Shown piece by piece: positions 34,201 to 41,701 of a stretch of DNA of 48,078 nucleotides. A program made the translations under genes and the position numbers. The stretch's first letter is position 1; each line of letters begins with the position of its first letter. Origin of the DNA: DASSNR01 sp036278935. GTDB taxonomy: Bacteria > Gemmatimonadota > Gemmatimonadetes > Gemmatimonadales > Gemmatimonadaceae. The stretch spans positions 1-48,078 of the forward strand of contig DASUKA010000030.1 of NCBI GenBank assembly GCA_036278935.1. The letters run 5' to 3'. A model generated the notes under the pieces. The model made no database searches. It saw only the letters and a list, made by a program, of their open reading frames with translations, and was not told the origin of the DNA.

Positions 34201-34445
34201 GAGCGCACGAGGTTGATGCCTGGCACGCGGAGGATCGCATCTTCCAGTGGACGCGTGGCCGTTGGCATCATGCGGGCGGCCGGTTCCTCGCCCGCGTCCG
34301 CGATCACCTTGACCGTGGGGAAGGTGACCGTGGGGAAGATGGATGAGGGCAGCCGCCGCACCTCGTAGATCCCGGCGGCGACGAGAATGGCGACCAGCAG
34401 GTAGATGGCGATCGCCCGATGATGCGCGGCCCGCACGAACGTCAT
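31248..34445 (-). CDS. RND-family efflux pump inner-membrane permease
   Basis: A 1065-residue transporter with the RND layout: one N-terminal helix, a large periplasmic loop, six helices, then the same again. The proton-relay pair D399-D400 (GLIADDAVVVIEN) resembles AcrB-type drug pumps more than CzcA-type metal pumps. A lysine in the matching later helix (VGIVGEKAIFVIHEAK) completes the relay. A basic/alanine-rich cytoplasmic linker with RSADRQGARAAG joins the halves. Its start overlaps the adaptor stop (ATGA), and it is the last gene of the pump operon. Substrate is uncertain: drug-like or metal compounds. Confidence 0.92.
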   Translation of the reverse strand: MTFVRAAHHRAIAIYLLVAILVAAGIYEVRRLPSSIFPTVTFPTVKVIADAGEEPAARMMPTATRPLEDAILRVPGINLVRSITSRGSTEISAQFNWGTDMQIALQRVEAEVQRVRSDLPPDTRIDVEWMNTAVFPIQGYALTSKTETLAQLRQLAQYTLKPALIRIPGVSQVQVQGGRQREFEVVLDRSALAARHLAVSDVVAAIRQTNALLSAGLTERNHELYLTLVDGRVRTLQDLAHVAVPLPNGPPATLGQLGTVRVANEVSYVRTTANGRPAVLVNIVRQPSANTVAIARGVDQLFRSEPTLLPKDVQWTTFYDQARFVSDSVRGTLDAILIGVGLAALVMLVFLRDWRLMMIAVFTILVTVAIVGLVLALMGQTINLMTLAGVAAALGLIADDAVVVIENIERHQREGGVEHPAERGIAEIMSALVNSSLSTIVILVPFALLAGIVGAFFKPLALTMALSLVISLFVALIVAPVSISIFAPRGARRSADRQGARAAGAPVPDDAPPASLGAPRRAFTARALGAYNAITGFFIRHGAAAVVLAVVLIGVGYALYSRIGTDFLPDMDEGSIILDYWSPPGTSLDETDAMLRQAEKVIMSLPDVASYSRRTGTQLGFFITEPNTGDYVIKLKPRSERRSVDDVIDILRTRIAAVEPALQTDFGQLLEDNIGDLTGGEPQPVDIKVFGNDQAELQRTADRIAQVISAVPGVSDVFNGVVIAGPALNVRLDPVAAARYGLTAQSVQDAVAPAVTGVVADQVRVGDRLYDLRVLAPSEGSLGDIKIRTLAPAGGLVPLSTVASVTTGPPEAEIDRENLKSYVGVTARLSGRDLGGAVSDIKRAIAQHVQLGAGMTLVYGGLYQQQQQSFAELLYVLLAGLVLVSVVVLFEFADWRAPIVTSISAIAVLAGVFGALLLTGMTLNISSYVGAIMMVGIVGEKAIFVIHEAKLALEAGLPVEAAWSRAALRRLRPVAMTTLATTFALAPLALAIGEGSELLQPLAIAVIGGFVLSGPIALLVLPGLYRLLDPHGRLGRPATPMPGTKLADSGLDQDGSERAAPAWTV

Positions 34446-35455
34446 CGGTCCGCGGGCGCCTCCGTTGAGTCGGCGCCCATGCGCGTCACATGCGCGCCGT
34501 CGGGCAGGCCGACCTGTCCCATGGTGATCACGTTCTCCCCCGCCTGCAGCACGGGCGTCACGATCTCCACGCGTCCATGCTCGGTGATCCCCGGCGTCAC
34601 CGTCACCCAGTGCACCGTGTGATCGGGCGTCACGGTGGCCACGCGGGAGATGCCGCTCACATCATCGCGCAGGAGCGCCGCTTCCGGTACGGTTGGAGCA
34701 TCGGTATGCCGGCTGACGACGATGTGGGCGGTGCCGAAGAGACCGAGCGTGATCGGGGCCGCGCCCCGGGCGAGATCGACGCGTACACGGAGGCTCGTCA
34801 TGTCGGCGGTATCGGCGGGCAGCACGGCGTACACCGTTCCCGCCATCGGACGGGTGCGCCCCGCCAGCTCGACGCGCACGGGCTGGCCGGGGTGCACCTG
34901 GCCAATGTCACTCTGCGCAATCTCGGCGATGAAGACCATCGAATCCGCCGCGGCAATGCCGAGCACCGCATCTCCCGCGCTCAGCAGGTCACCGGGGCTC
35001 GCCGAGCGCGAGACCACCACCCCGGATCGCGGCGCACGAATGGGCATCCGCACGAGGCCCTGCGAGGCAATCTGCACGGCCCGTTGCGCATCGCGCTTCG
35101 CGTCAGGCGTCCTGGCGGACTGCATCATGGTGCGTGCGCCCGCCAGCGCGGCCTCGCTGTTCTGCGAGATGAACGTGCCGATCTCTTCTCCCTCCTGCAC
35201 GCGATCGCCGGGGGCAACGCGCAGCGACTCGAGCGTGGCGGCGAACGGTGCCCGGAGCCGCTGCTGCGACACGACATCGGTGTGCCCCGGACCGCTCACG
35301 ATGACCTCGAGCGTCGACCGCGTGACCTGCGCCATCTGTACAGGCGTGGTGGGAATGCCGGACGTGTCGGCGGTATCGGTTGCGACGGACGCATCATTGC
35401 CGCGTGCACACGCCGAGACGGCCGCGAGCCCGAGGAGCAGCAGCCATCGCGTCAT
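34442..35455 (-). CDS. Periplasmic adaptor lipoprotein (HlyD/MFP family)
   Basis: A 337-residue membrane-fusion protein of the RND pump. The N-terminus has a lipoprotein signal with lipobox VSAC (LLLLGLAAVSACARG), so it should be anchored by lipid. The lipoyl/barrel-sandwich halves show as LRAPFAATLESLRVAPGDRV and MPIRAPRSGVVVSRSASPGD; the hairpin between them is short (about 50 residues). Beta-barrel and membrane-proximal parts follow. ATG 35453-35455 overlaps the stop of the upstream TolC gene (ATGA), which decides the start over an ATG four codons earlier. It bridges the permease and the TolC-like channel. Confidence 0.9.
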   Translation of the reverse strand: MTRWLLLLGLAAVSACARGNDASVATDTADTSGIPTTPVQMAQVTRSTLEVIVSGPGHTDVVSQQRLRAPFAATLESLRVAPGDRVQEGEEIGTFISQNSEAALAGARTMMQSARTPDAKRDAQRAVQIASQGLVRMPIRAPRSGVVVSRSASPGDLLSAGDAVLGIAAADSMVFIAEIAQSDIGQVHPGQPVRVELAGRTRPMAGTVYAVLPADTADMTSLRVRVDLARGAAPITLGLFGTAHIVVSRHTDAPTVPEAALLRDDVSGISRVATVTPDHTVHWVTVTPGITEHGRVEIVTPVLQAGENVITMGQVGLPDGAHVTRMGADSTEAPADR

Positions 35456-36711
35456 GGCGTGCCCCACCGCAGGTACAGCGCGTGCGCCTGCCGGTACTGC
35501 AGGAGCGCGTTCTCGTATGCCTGGTTGGCATCGATCCAGGCGGTGTACGCGTCCAGCACATCGAGCGAGGTGGCTGCTCCTCCATTGTACATGCTCTCGG
35601 CGAGCAGATACGAGTCGCGCGCCGCGGGCACGGTGCGCGACCGTGTCTGGATCTCGTCATACAGCCGGTGCAGCTGCGTGGTCGCCTGCTCCCAGGCGAG
35701 ACGCGTCTGGCGTCGCACGACCGATGCGCTCGCCCCCGCCTGCCGCGCGGCGAGTGTCGCCTGCGCCAGCCGCGACCGGTACACGCCCACGTCCCAGAGT
35801 GGAAGCGTGACCGACAGGGTGAGCTCGGCGCCTACGCCGCGACCGTTGTTGAGCAGCGAACCGGCGGCCGTGTCCCCGAGCACCGGCTGGGCGCCGAAAT
35901 CGGCGGCCACGGCGAGCTGCGGCTGTCGCTCCCCGCGCGTGATGTTCACGGCGGCCGCGGCGGCCGCACTGTCCGCTACGGCCTGCGCCACATCGGGGGT
36001 GGTGAGCCATGGTTCATTCACACTGTCCGGCGGCGCCACGGGTGCAGGAAGCGGTGCCAGCGAGAGCGGGCTATCCGGCGCGCGTCCCATGAGGCTGTTG
36101 AGCTCCAATCGTGCGGCATCGAGCCGGCTCTCCGCCGTGGCCAGGTCGGCCTGAGCCGTGCCCAGCTGCACCTGCGTCTTCAGCACGTCGCTGGTCACCC
36201 CCTGGCCGGCGGCCTGCCGCGCCCGGATTTCGGTGAGGTAGCGCTGCAGTCGCTGGATGCCGGCGCGCCGAAAGGCGATCTCATGCTCCGCCTGCTCGTA
36301 CTCGCTGAAGCGCAGACGGACGTTCAACTCCACGTCCCGCACCGCCAGACGGTAGCCCGCGCCGGCCGATTGCGCCTCCAGCGCGGCAACGGTGCGGCCG
36401 GCGCGCAGCTGCCCGCCGCCGAACAGCGTGTCGGCGGCAATCAGCTGCAGTCGCGCGTCGCTGGTGCCGTAGCTCTGCGGCGCGCCAGCGTGCACGTCGC
36501 CATCCAACAGCACCCGTGGATAGAGCCGACCGCGCTGTTCGCGCAGCCTTGCTTGCGCGATCCGGACGTTGAGTGCGGCCACGGGCAAGCTGGCGTTCGC
36601 GGCGCGGGCCTGCCGCAACGCATCGTCCAGCGAGAGTGGTTGTTGTGCGGCCGCGGAGCGCGCGAAGAGGGCGAGAACGGCGACACCGCGCAGCAGGCGC
36701 GAAGCGCTCAC
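35452..36711 (-). CDS. TolC-family outer-membrane efflux protein
   Basis: A 419-residue outer-membrane channel protein. A signal peptide (RLLRGVAVLALFARSAAAQ) is followed by PLSLDDALRQARAANASLPVA, the standard opening of the family, then two repeats of long helices and short beta segments (RLYPRVLLDGDVHAG; PQLAVAADFG). The end ENALLQYRQAHALYLRWG is also typical. I chose the GTG at 36709-36711 because it directly precedes the signal peptide and GGAG lies eight bases upstream; the frame stays open upstream to 36831. First gene of the pump operon, which is unusual in order (channel, adaptor, permease) but common in CusCBA-like sets. Confidence 0.88.
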   Translation of the reverse strand: MSASRLLRGVAVLALFARSAAAQQPLSLDDALRQARAANASLPVAALNVRIAQARLREQRGRLYPRVLLDGDVHAGAPQSYGTSDARLQLIAADTLFGGGQLRAGRTVAALEAQSAGAGYRLAVRDVELNVRLRFSEYEQAEHEIAFRRAGIQRLQRYLTEIRARQAAGQGVTSDVLKTQVQLGTAQADLATAESRLDAARLELNSLMGRAPDSPLSLAPLPAPVAPPDSVNEPWLTTPDVAQAVADSAAAAAAVNITRGERQPQLAVAADFGAQPVLGDTAAGSLLNNGRGVGAELTLSVTLPLWDVGVYRSRLAQATLAARQAGASASVVRRQTRLAWEQATTQLHRLYDEIQTRSRTVPAARDSYLLAESMYNGGAATSLDVLDAYTAWIDANQAYENALLQYRQAHALYLRWGTP

Positions 36712-36933
36712 GCCCCGTGCTCCGAAGGGATGTCCATGTGCTGAAAGGTGTGCGGAGGATGATAAATACACCATAACTCCAACGGCGCGACAGTCGACGT
36801 GTGCGCGGCCGGCAAGGTAGCTGGTCGCCACGCGTGGTCATACTGTAACTTGAGAGGCGCAGGCGCCATCTCCCGCGCCGATCGCATCCGGATCGGCGAG
36901 CGCCTGCGCGAACCGCGAGCATCGAGCGGCACC
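36712..36933. promoter_or_regulatory. Divergent promoter region of the efflux operon and the two-component pair
   Basis: A 222-base region between the divergent tolC-like and ompR-like genes. It has the only AT-rich patches of the neighbourhood (around 36758-36780, GATAAATACACCATAACT, and around 36838-36852, CATACTGTAACTTGA), which are likely promoter cores. I see no exact CusR/CopR-type repeat. A site for the adjacent OmpR-type regulator is expected here by analogy. Confidence 0.4.
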
Positions 36934-37662
36934 ATGCGTCTACTACTGGTTGAGGACGACCCGCGCCTGGGCGCGACACTGGCGAAAGGGCTGCGCGAGC
37001 AGAGCTACGCGGTGGATCTGGCGACCGACGGCGAACGCGCACTCTATCTGGCCGCGCTCAATCCCTACGATGCCGTGGTCCTCGACGTGATGCTCCCCGT
37101 GTGCGACGGTTTCGAAGTATGCAGCACGCTACGCACGCGCGGTGATCGCGTGCCCGTCCTCATGCTGACCGCGCGCGATACCGTGGCGGATACCATCGCC
37201 GGCCTGGATGCGGGCGCCGATGATTACCTCACCAAGCCGTTCGCCTTCGAGGAGCTCGTGGCGCGCCTGCGGGCGCTCCTGCGCCGTGGGGCCGAGCTGG
37301 TACCGAGCACGCTCGCCGTCGGCGATCTCGTGGTGGACACCAGAAGCCAGAACGTGCGGCGCGCTGGGCGCCGCATCGCGCTCACGGCCAAGGAATACGC
37401 GTTGCTCGAGTATCTGGCGCGTCACGTCGGGTGTGTGTTGGGGCGTGCGGAAATCTGCGCGCACGTCTGGGATGACAACCACGATCCGTTCTCCAACGCC
37501 ATCGAGGTCTACATCAACCGGCTGCGCCGGAAGGTCGATGCAGGCGCCGCGCTGCCGCTCATCCACACGCGCCGCGGGGCAGGGTACATGCTCGCCGATC
37601 TCGCCGCACTCGAGGCGGCTGCCGCGGAGTCGGCGGCGCCTCGAGCGGGGACCACCACGTGA
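36934..37662 (+). CDS. OmpR/PhoB-family response regulator
   Basis: A 242-residue regulator. The receiver domain has acidic residues E7-D8-D9, phospho-acceptor D51 (VVLDVMLP) and K104 region DDYLTKPFAFEEL. The winged-helix domain (about 125-225) contains LTAKEYALLEYLARH, then NAIEVYINRLRRKV and HTRRGAGYML. The ATG at 36934 starts MRLLLVEDD exactly where the family starts; the ribosome-binding site is weak. It pairs with the kinase 24 bases downstream and is divergent from the efflux operon, the typical placement of CusRS/BaeSR-like controllers. The C-terminal alanine-rich tail (about 228-242) is not conserved in the family. Confidence 0.94.
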   Translation: MRLLLVEDDPRLGATLAKGLREQSYAVDLATDGERALYLAALNPYDAVVLDVMLPVCDGFEVCSTLRTRGDRVPVLMLTARDTVADTIAGLDAGADDYLTKPFAFEELVARLRALLRRGAELVPSTLAVGDLVVDTRSQNVRRAGRRIALTAKEYALLEYLARHVGCVLGRAEICAHVWDDNHDPFSNAIEVYINRLRRKVDAGAALPLIHTRRGAGYMLADLAALEAAAAESAAPRAGTTT

Positions 37663-37686
37663 ACGCGTGCCGGCACGAGCGCGCCC

Positions 37687-39243
37687 ATGCTTGATTCTGT
37701 TCGCGCGCGACTGGCGCTCTGGCACACCGCCACGCTCGCCATTCTCCTGATCGGATTCGCCCTGGGATCGTACCTGTTCCTCGAGCGGACAATGCAGCGG
37801 CGCATGGATCGGTATCTGGCCGAGACCGCGACCGCGTTTGCCGGCGAGCTGCAGGCCGAGCGGGCGGATGAAGGCTCCAATCGCCGCGCGGTGGATGAGA
37901 CGGTGAAGGAGTTCCGATTGCGCGACCTCGGCATCGTGGTCTACGACTCGTCGTGGCGGGCGGTGGCATCGAGCGTGCCGCCCTCCCGCCGTGCCCGGCG
38001 CCGGCATTCGCGTGCCGCGGTCGGCCCGGAACGCGCAGCGTCGGCCGTGCTTGCCAGCACGATCGGCCAGGCGCTCAGTGCGCGGCGCGCCGACGCGCGT
38101 CCCTGGCTCACCGTGCGTGCCGGCGGTGACGGCAGCCGGGCATTCGCCATGCCTGTGCAGATGGGAGGCGCGCCGTACACCGTGGCGGTCGTGCAGCCGC
38201 TGCATGGCGAAGCGGAAACACTCGAAACGGTGCGCGACGCATATCTCATCGTGATTCCTCTGGTGCTCCTGCTGGCCGGGATCGGCGGCTACCTCCTCGC
38301 GCGGCGCAGTCTCGCGCCCGTGGTCGAGATGAGCAATCGTGCGGCGCGCATCGGCGCGGCGAACGTGCACGAGCGTCTTCCGGTGATCAATCCACGCGAT
38401 GAATTGGGGGCGCTGGCCCGCGTGTTCAACGATCTGCTCGGCCGCATGGCCGCGTCGATCGAGCAGCAACGCCGCTTCATGGCCGACGCCTCGCACGAGC
38501 TGCGCACCCCTGTGGCCATCATGCGCGGCGAAGCGGACATTGCGCTCTCGCGCGACTCGCGCACGGCCGGGGAGTATCGCGAGGCACTGGCGGTGATTGG
38601 CGACGAAGGGCGGCGGCTCTCGAACATCGTGAGCGATCTCTTCCTGCTCGCGCGCGCCGATGCCGGGCAGGCGCCGCTCCGCCGCGGCGAGCTGTACCTG
38701 AACGATCTCGTAGCGGAATGCGTGCGGGCGGTGCGCTCGCTCGCGGCGCAGCGCTCGGTCGAGCTGCGGGTGGCGACGTGCGACGAGTGCCCGTATAGCG
38801 GCGACGAAGAGCTGCTGCGGCGTGTGCTGCGCAACCTGCTCGACAACGCCATCAAGTATTCGGGGCACGGCGCCGTGGTGGATGTTGCGCTCGAGCGCAC
38901 GGTGCCCAGCTACAGGATCGTGGTCCGTGACACCGGACCGGGGATCCCGCCCGAGGCGTGCGGCCGGCTCTTCGAGCGCTTCTACCGGGTGGACAAGGCG
39001 CGTTCGCGCTCGATATCCTCCGAGACCGGAGGCGCGGGACTTGGCCTCGCCATCGGGCGAATGGTGGCGGAAGCACACGGGGGGCGCCTTGAGCTCGTGA
39101 GCTCGGCCGACAGCGGCAGCGTGTTCGCGCTCACCCTTCCACGTGTAACCGATGCCGGCCACGGCAGCGCCGGCCATCACGCCTTGTCGGCGCCGGGCGA
39201 TAGTGCCGGTGCCGAGCACGCCACCGTCGGCGCCGATCGTTAG
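37687..39243 (+). CDS. Sensor histidine kinase
   Basis: A 518-residue inner-membrane kinase. Two membrane helices (about 12-32 and 185-207) enclose a periplasmic sensor part with an arginine-rich stretch (SRRARRRHSR). A HAMP linker follows, then the phospho-acceptor H270 in ADASHELRTP. The ATPase domain has N (LLRNLLDNAIKYS), G1 (DTGPGIP), F (FERFYRVDKARS) and G2 (GGAGLGLAI) boxes. All catalytic motifs are intact. It should phosphorylate the regulator encoded just upstream in response to a periplasmic signal, probably a substrate of the divergent RND pump. The last 30 residues are glycine/alanine/histidine-rich and not part of the kinase core. Confidence 0.94.
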   Translation: MLDSVRARLALWHTATLAILLIGFALGSYLFLERTMQRRMDRYLAETATAFAGELQAERADEGSNRRAVDETVKEFRLRDLGIVVYDSSWRAVASSVPPSRRARRRHSRAAVGPERAASAVLASTIGQALSARRADARPWLTVRAGGDGSRAFAMPVQMGGAPYTVAVVQPLHGEAETLETVRDAYLIVIPLVLLLAGIGGYLLARRSLAPVVEMSNRAARIGAANVHERLPVINPRDELGALARVFNDLLGRMAASIEQQRRFMADASHELRTPVAIMRGEADIALSRDSRTAGEYREALAVIGDEGRRLSNIVSDLFLLARADAGQAPLRRGELYLNDLVAECVRAVRSLAAQRSVELRVATCDECPYSGDEELLRRVLRNLLDNAIKYSGHGAVVDVALERTVPSYRIVVRDTGPGIPPEACGRLFERFYRVDKARSRSISSETGGAGLGLAIGRMVAEAHGGRLELVSSADSGSVFALTLPRVTDAGHGSAGHHALSAPGDSAGAEHATVGADR

Positions 39244-39337
39244 GCGCCATTCAGCTTGCAAGCGCTATACTGTCCGCCGGCGCCCTTGCGTCCGTTCCAT
39301 CCTGAGCGCCACCGTCCACGCATCACCACCGTATCTC

Positions 39338-40213
39338 ATGCCGAGCCCATTGCTGCTGCCATTCCTGCTGGTCTCCGTGGGGGTCTGGCCCAGCCAGCTC
39401 CCGCGCGGGCCAGCGGATCCTCTCGTATGGCCACCTCCCGCGGTGCGGGAGCATCGGCCCTGCATGGCAGCCGACTCGCTGCATCCGCCAGCGCTCTTCA
39501 CAGAGCGCGATGCCTGGCTCGCCGGCGCATTCGCGATAGGGACTGCGGCGCTGATGCCGCTCGACCAGGATATCACGGAGGAATTCCGTGATCCGGGGCC
39601 GCAGCACAGCAACGCCCTCCAGGCGGGCGCGAACGATCTGGACGTCGTGGGCAATCCCGGCGTGCTCGTGGCGAACATCGCGCTCTTTGGCATCGGCCGA
39701 GTGGTGCACGTGCGTCGGATGGCCGAGCTTGGCCTGTACGGTACCGAGGCCATCGTGGTGAGCGGCGGCGTGACGGCGCTCATCAAGGGGCTGGCCGGTC
39801 GGGCGCGGCCGGCTGTAGACGACAATGACCCGGACAGTTACGTGGTCGGCCGCGGCTTTGGCAATGGCGATTTCGCCTCGCTCCCGTCAGGGCACGCCAC
39901 CGCCGCCTTTGCCGCGGCCGCGGTCGTCGCGGCGGAGTCTGCGCGCTGGTGGCCGCACGCGAGCGGCTACATTGTGCCCATGGCCTACGGCACGGCCACG
40001 CTCGTGGCGCTCAGCCGCGTGTACCAGAACAGGCACTGGGCGAGCGACGTGATGCTCGGGGCCGGCATCGGCACGCTCACCGGGCTCGCGGTCGTGCACT
40101 TCAACACCGCGCACCCGAAGAATCCGATCAACCGCTGGCTGCTGGGCATGTCGATCGCTCCCGACCCTCGGGGCGGGGGCGCACTGCTCGCATGGACGAT
40201 TCATACCCGATGA
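39338..40213 (+). CDS. PAP2-family phosphatase (first of two)
   Basis: A 291-residue protein with an N-terminal signal or anchor (PLLLPFLLVSVGVWP). The three PAP2 active-site motifs are complete: K150-x6-R157-P158, P-S-G-H at 183-186, and S226-R227-x5-H233-x3-D237. These enzymes remove phosphate from lipids such as undecaprenyl pyrophosphate or phosphatidic acid at the periplasmic face. Weak hydrophobicity and the long N-terminal part suggest a secreted or outer-envelope form. The start lacks a strong ribosome-binding site, so an upstream alternative is possible. The stop overlaps the start of a second PAP2 gene. Confidence 0.85.
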   Translation: MPSPLLLPFLLVSVGVWPSQLPRGPADPLVWPPPAVREHRPCMAADSLHPPALFTERDAWLAGAFAIGTAALMPLDQDITEEFRDPGPQHSNALQAGANDLDVVGNPGVLVANIALFGIGRVVHVRRMAELGLYGTEAIVVSGGVTALIKGLAGRARPAVDDNDPDSYVVGRGFGNGDFASLPSGHATAAFAAAAVVAAESARWWPHASGYIVPMAYGTATLVALSRVYQNRHWASDVMLGAGIGTLTGLAVVHFNTAHPKNPINRWLLGMSIAPDPRGGGALLAWTIHTR

Positions 40214-40962
40214 AACCAGAGCGCGACCCTTTCCCGCACGTGCCCCCGCCCAACGTGCCGACGTCCATACCACCGGCGGGCGTACGCTCGATGCTCCCGC
40301 GGTGGTTCGTGGCCGCGGTGGTCGTGGCCGGCGTCATGTTGATCGTCTTCGGTGTGCTGGCGGAGCAGGTGGTGGAGCACGGCCCCCTCACGAGCGTCGA
40401 CTACTCATTGATGATGGCCTTCCATCGGAGTGCGGCGCCTGGCGGGACGGAGTTCTTCGCCGCACTCACATGGTTGGGCGCCCCTGTGGTGATCGGCGCA
40501 CTGGCGGTGGTGGTGGTGCTCATCCTCGGCGTGACCCGCAAGCCGGCGCTGCTCGCCGGATGGGTGACGGCGGTGGCCGGCGGCGGCGTGCTTGATGAGA
40601 CGGCCAAGCTGCTGGTGCGGCGACCACGGCCTCCCTTCGCCGCTCTGTACATCGACGGAGCCAGCTACAGCTTTCCCAGCGGCCACGCGGTCAACTCGAT
40701 GCTCGCGTACGGAATGCTGGCCTATCTGCTCATCCGCTGGATCCATCGGCGCGGTGTCAGCACGCTCATCGTCGCCGCCGCTGCGCTGCTCATTCTTGCC
40801 ATTGGATTCAGCCGCCTGTACCTTGGCGTGCATTATTTCAGCGACGTCGTCGGGGGCTACGCTATCGGCGGCTTCTGGCTGTCCGTCTCGGTGACGGGCA
40901 CCGAGATCGCCCAGCGCTTCGGGGTGGGCTTCTTCGTCCGGAGATCCTCATCGGAACCGTGA
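40210..40962 (+). CDS. PAP2-family membrane phosphatase (second of two)
   Basis: A 250-residue polytopic protein with about five to six membrane helices after a proline-rich N-terminus. Active-site motifs are complete: K133-x6-R140-P141, P-S-G-H at 156-159, and S201-R202-x5-H208-x3-D212. The layout fits undecaprenyl-diphosphatase or phosphatidylglycerophosphatase type PAP2 enzymes. It overlaps the preceding PAP2 gene by ATGA and the following methyltransferase by GTGA, so all three are probably made together. The two PAP2 proteins are too different to be a recent duplication. Confidence 0.88.
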   Translation: MKPERDPFPHVPPPNVPTSIPPAGVRSMLPRWFVAAVVVAGVMLIVFGVLAEQVVEHGPLTSVDYSLMMAFHRSAAPGGTEFFAALTWLGAPVVIGALAVVVVLILGVTRKPALLAGWVTAVAGGGVLDETAKLLVRRPRPPFAALYIDGASYSFPSGHAVNSMLAYGMLAYLLIRWIHRRGVSTLIVAAAALLILAIGFSRLYLGVHYFSDVVGGYAIGGFWLSVSVTGTEIAQRFGVGFFVRRSSSEP

Positions 40963-41675
40963 CCGCAGCTGCGCGCAGCATGCATCGCGCGCTCCGGCAA
41001 CACACCCGCGTCCTGCGTCGCATCACGCCACGCTGGCTGAAAACGTATCCCTGGTACGTGGACGCCGGATGTGACATGCGGCGGCGCGAGTACCGGAGCT
41101 ATGACGCGTACGTCGCGCACCAGAAGCGGAAGCTCTCGCACATGAAGAAGGACGTGCTCCTGGAGTACGACGTACGGTATCGGGAAGCGCTCCGCGCGCG
41201 GTTGGTCGAGATGCATGACCTGCGGCCCGGCACGAACGTGCTCTGTCTGGCGGCGCGCCTGGGCACGGAGGTCAAGGCGTTTCTGGATCTGGGGTGCTTC
41301 GCGGTCGGCATCGACCTCAACCCTGGTGACGACAACCGGTACGTGGTGGTCGGCGACTTTCACGCGCTGCAATTCGCCTCGGGGAGCGTGGACGCTGTGT
41401 TCACGAATTCGCTCGACCACGCGTTCGATCTCGAGAAGATTTTCGCCGAAGTACGTCGCGTGCTCAAACCGGGCGGGCAGTTCATCGTGGAGATGAACTG
41501 GGGCGAGGGGGAGGGCTTCCGGCCGCTCTTCTACGAAGCGCTGGCCTGGCGTCGCGTGGACGATGTGGTGGCGCTCCTCGGCCGGTGCGGATTCTCGGCG
41601 CTCGCGCGCTCGGAGTTCGAGTACCCATGGCGCGGACAGCATATCACCTTCGAGAAAGCATCGCCCCCATCCTGA
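40959..41675 (+). CDS. Class I SAM-dependent methyltransferase
   Basis: A 238-residue protein. The Rossmann methyltransferase region runs from about 85 to 200: VLCLAARLGTEVKAF (94-108) stands for motif I, the acidic D119 in AVGIDLNPG ends strand 2, then FTNSLDHAFD and EVRRVLKPGGQFIVEM. Motif I lacks the GxGxG pattern and has A-A-R-L-G instead, a variant seen in some families of this type. A basic N-terminal part (1-65) has tryptophan/tyrosine-rich RWLKTYPWYVDAG. Its GTG start overlaps the PAP2 stop. The substrate is unknown; a lipid or envelope polysaccharide is possible from context. Confidence 0.78.
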   Translation: MTAAARSMHRALRQHTRVLRRITPRWLKTYPWYVDAGCDMRRREYRSYDAYVAHQKRKLSHMKKDVLLEYDVRYREALRARLVEMHDLRPGTNVLCLAARLGTEVKAFLDLGCFAVGIDLNPGDDNRYVVVGDFHALQFASGSVDAVFTNSLDHAFDLEKIFAEVRRVLKPGGQFIVEMNWGEGEGFRPLFYEALAWRRVDDVVALLGRCGFSALARSEFEYPWRGQHITFEKASPPS

Positions 41676-41701
41676 ACGGGACGGTGCATGGAGCAGCCGG
41701 T

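Noticed and set aside
36758..36852. CusR/CopR-type operator
   Set aside because: AT-rich patches are present but no repeated motif of the known type could be read.
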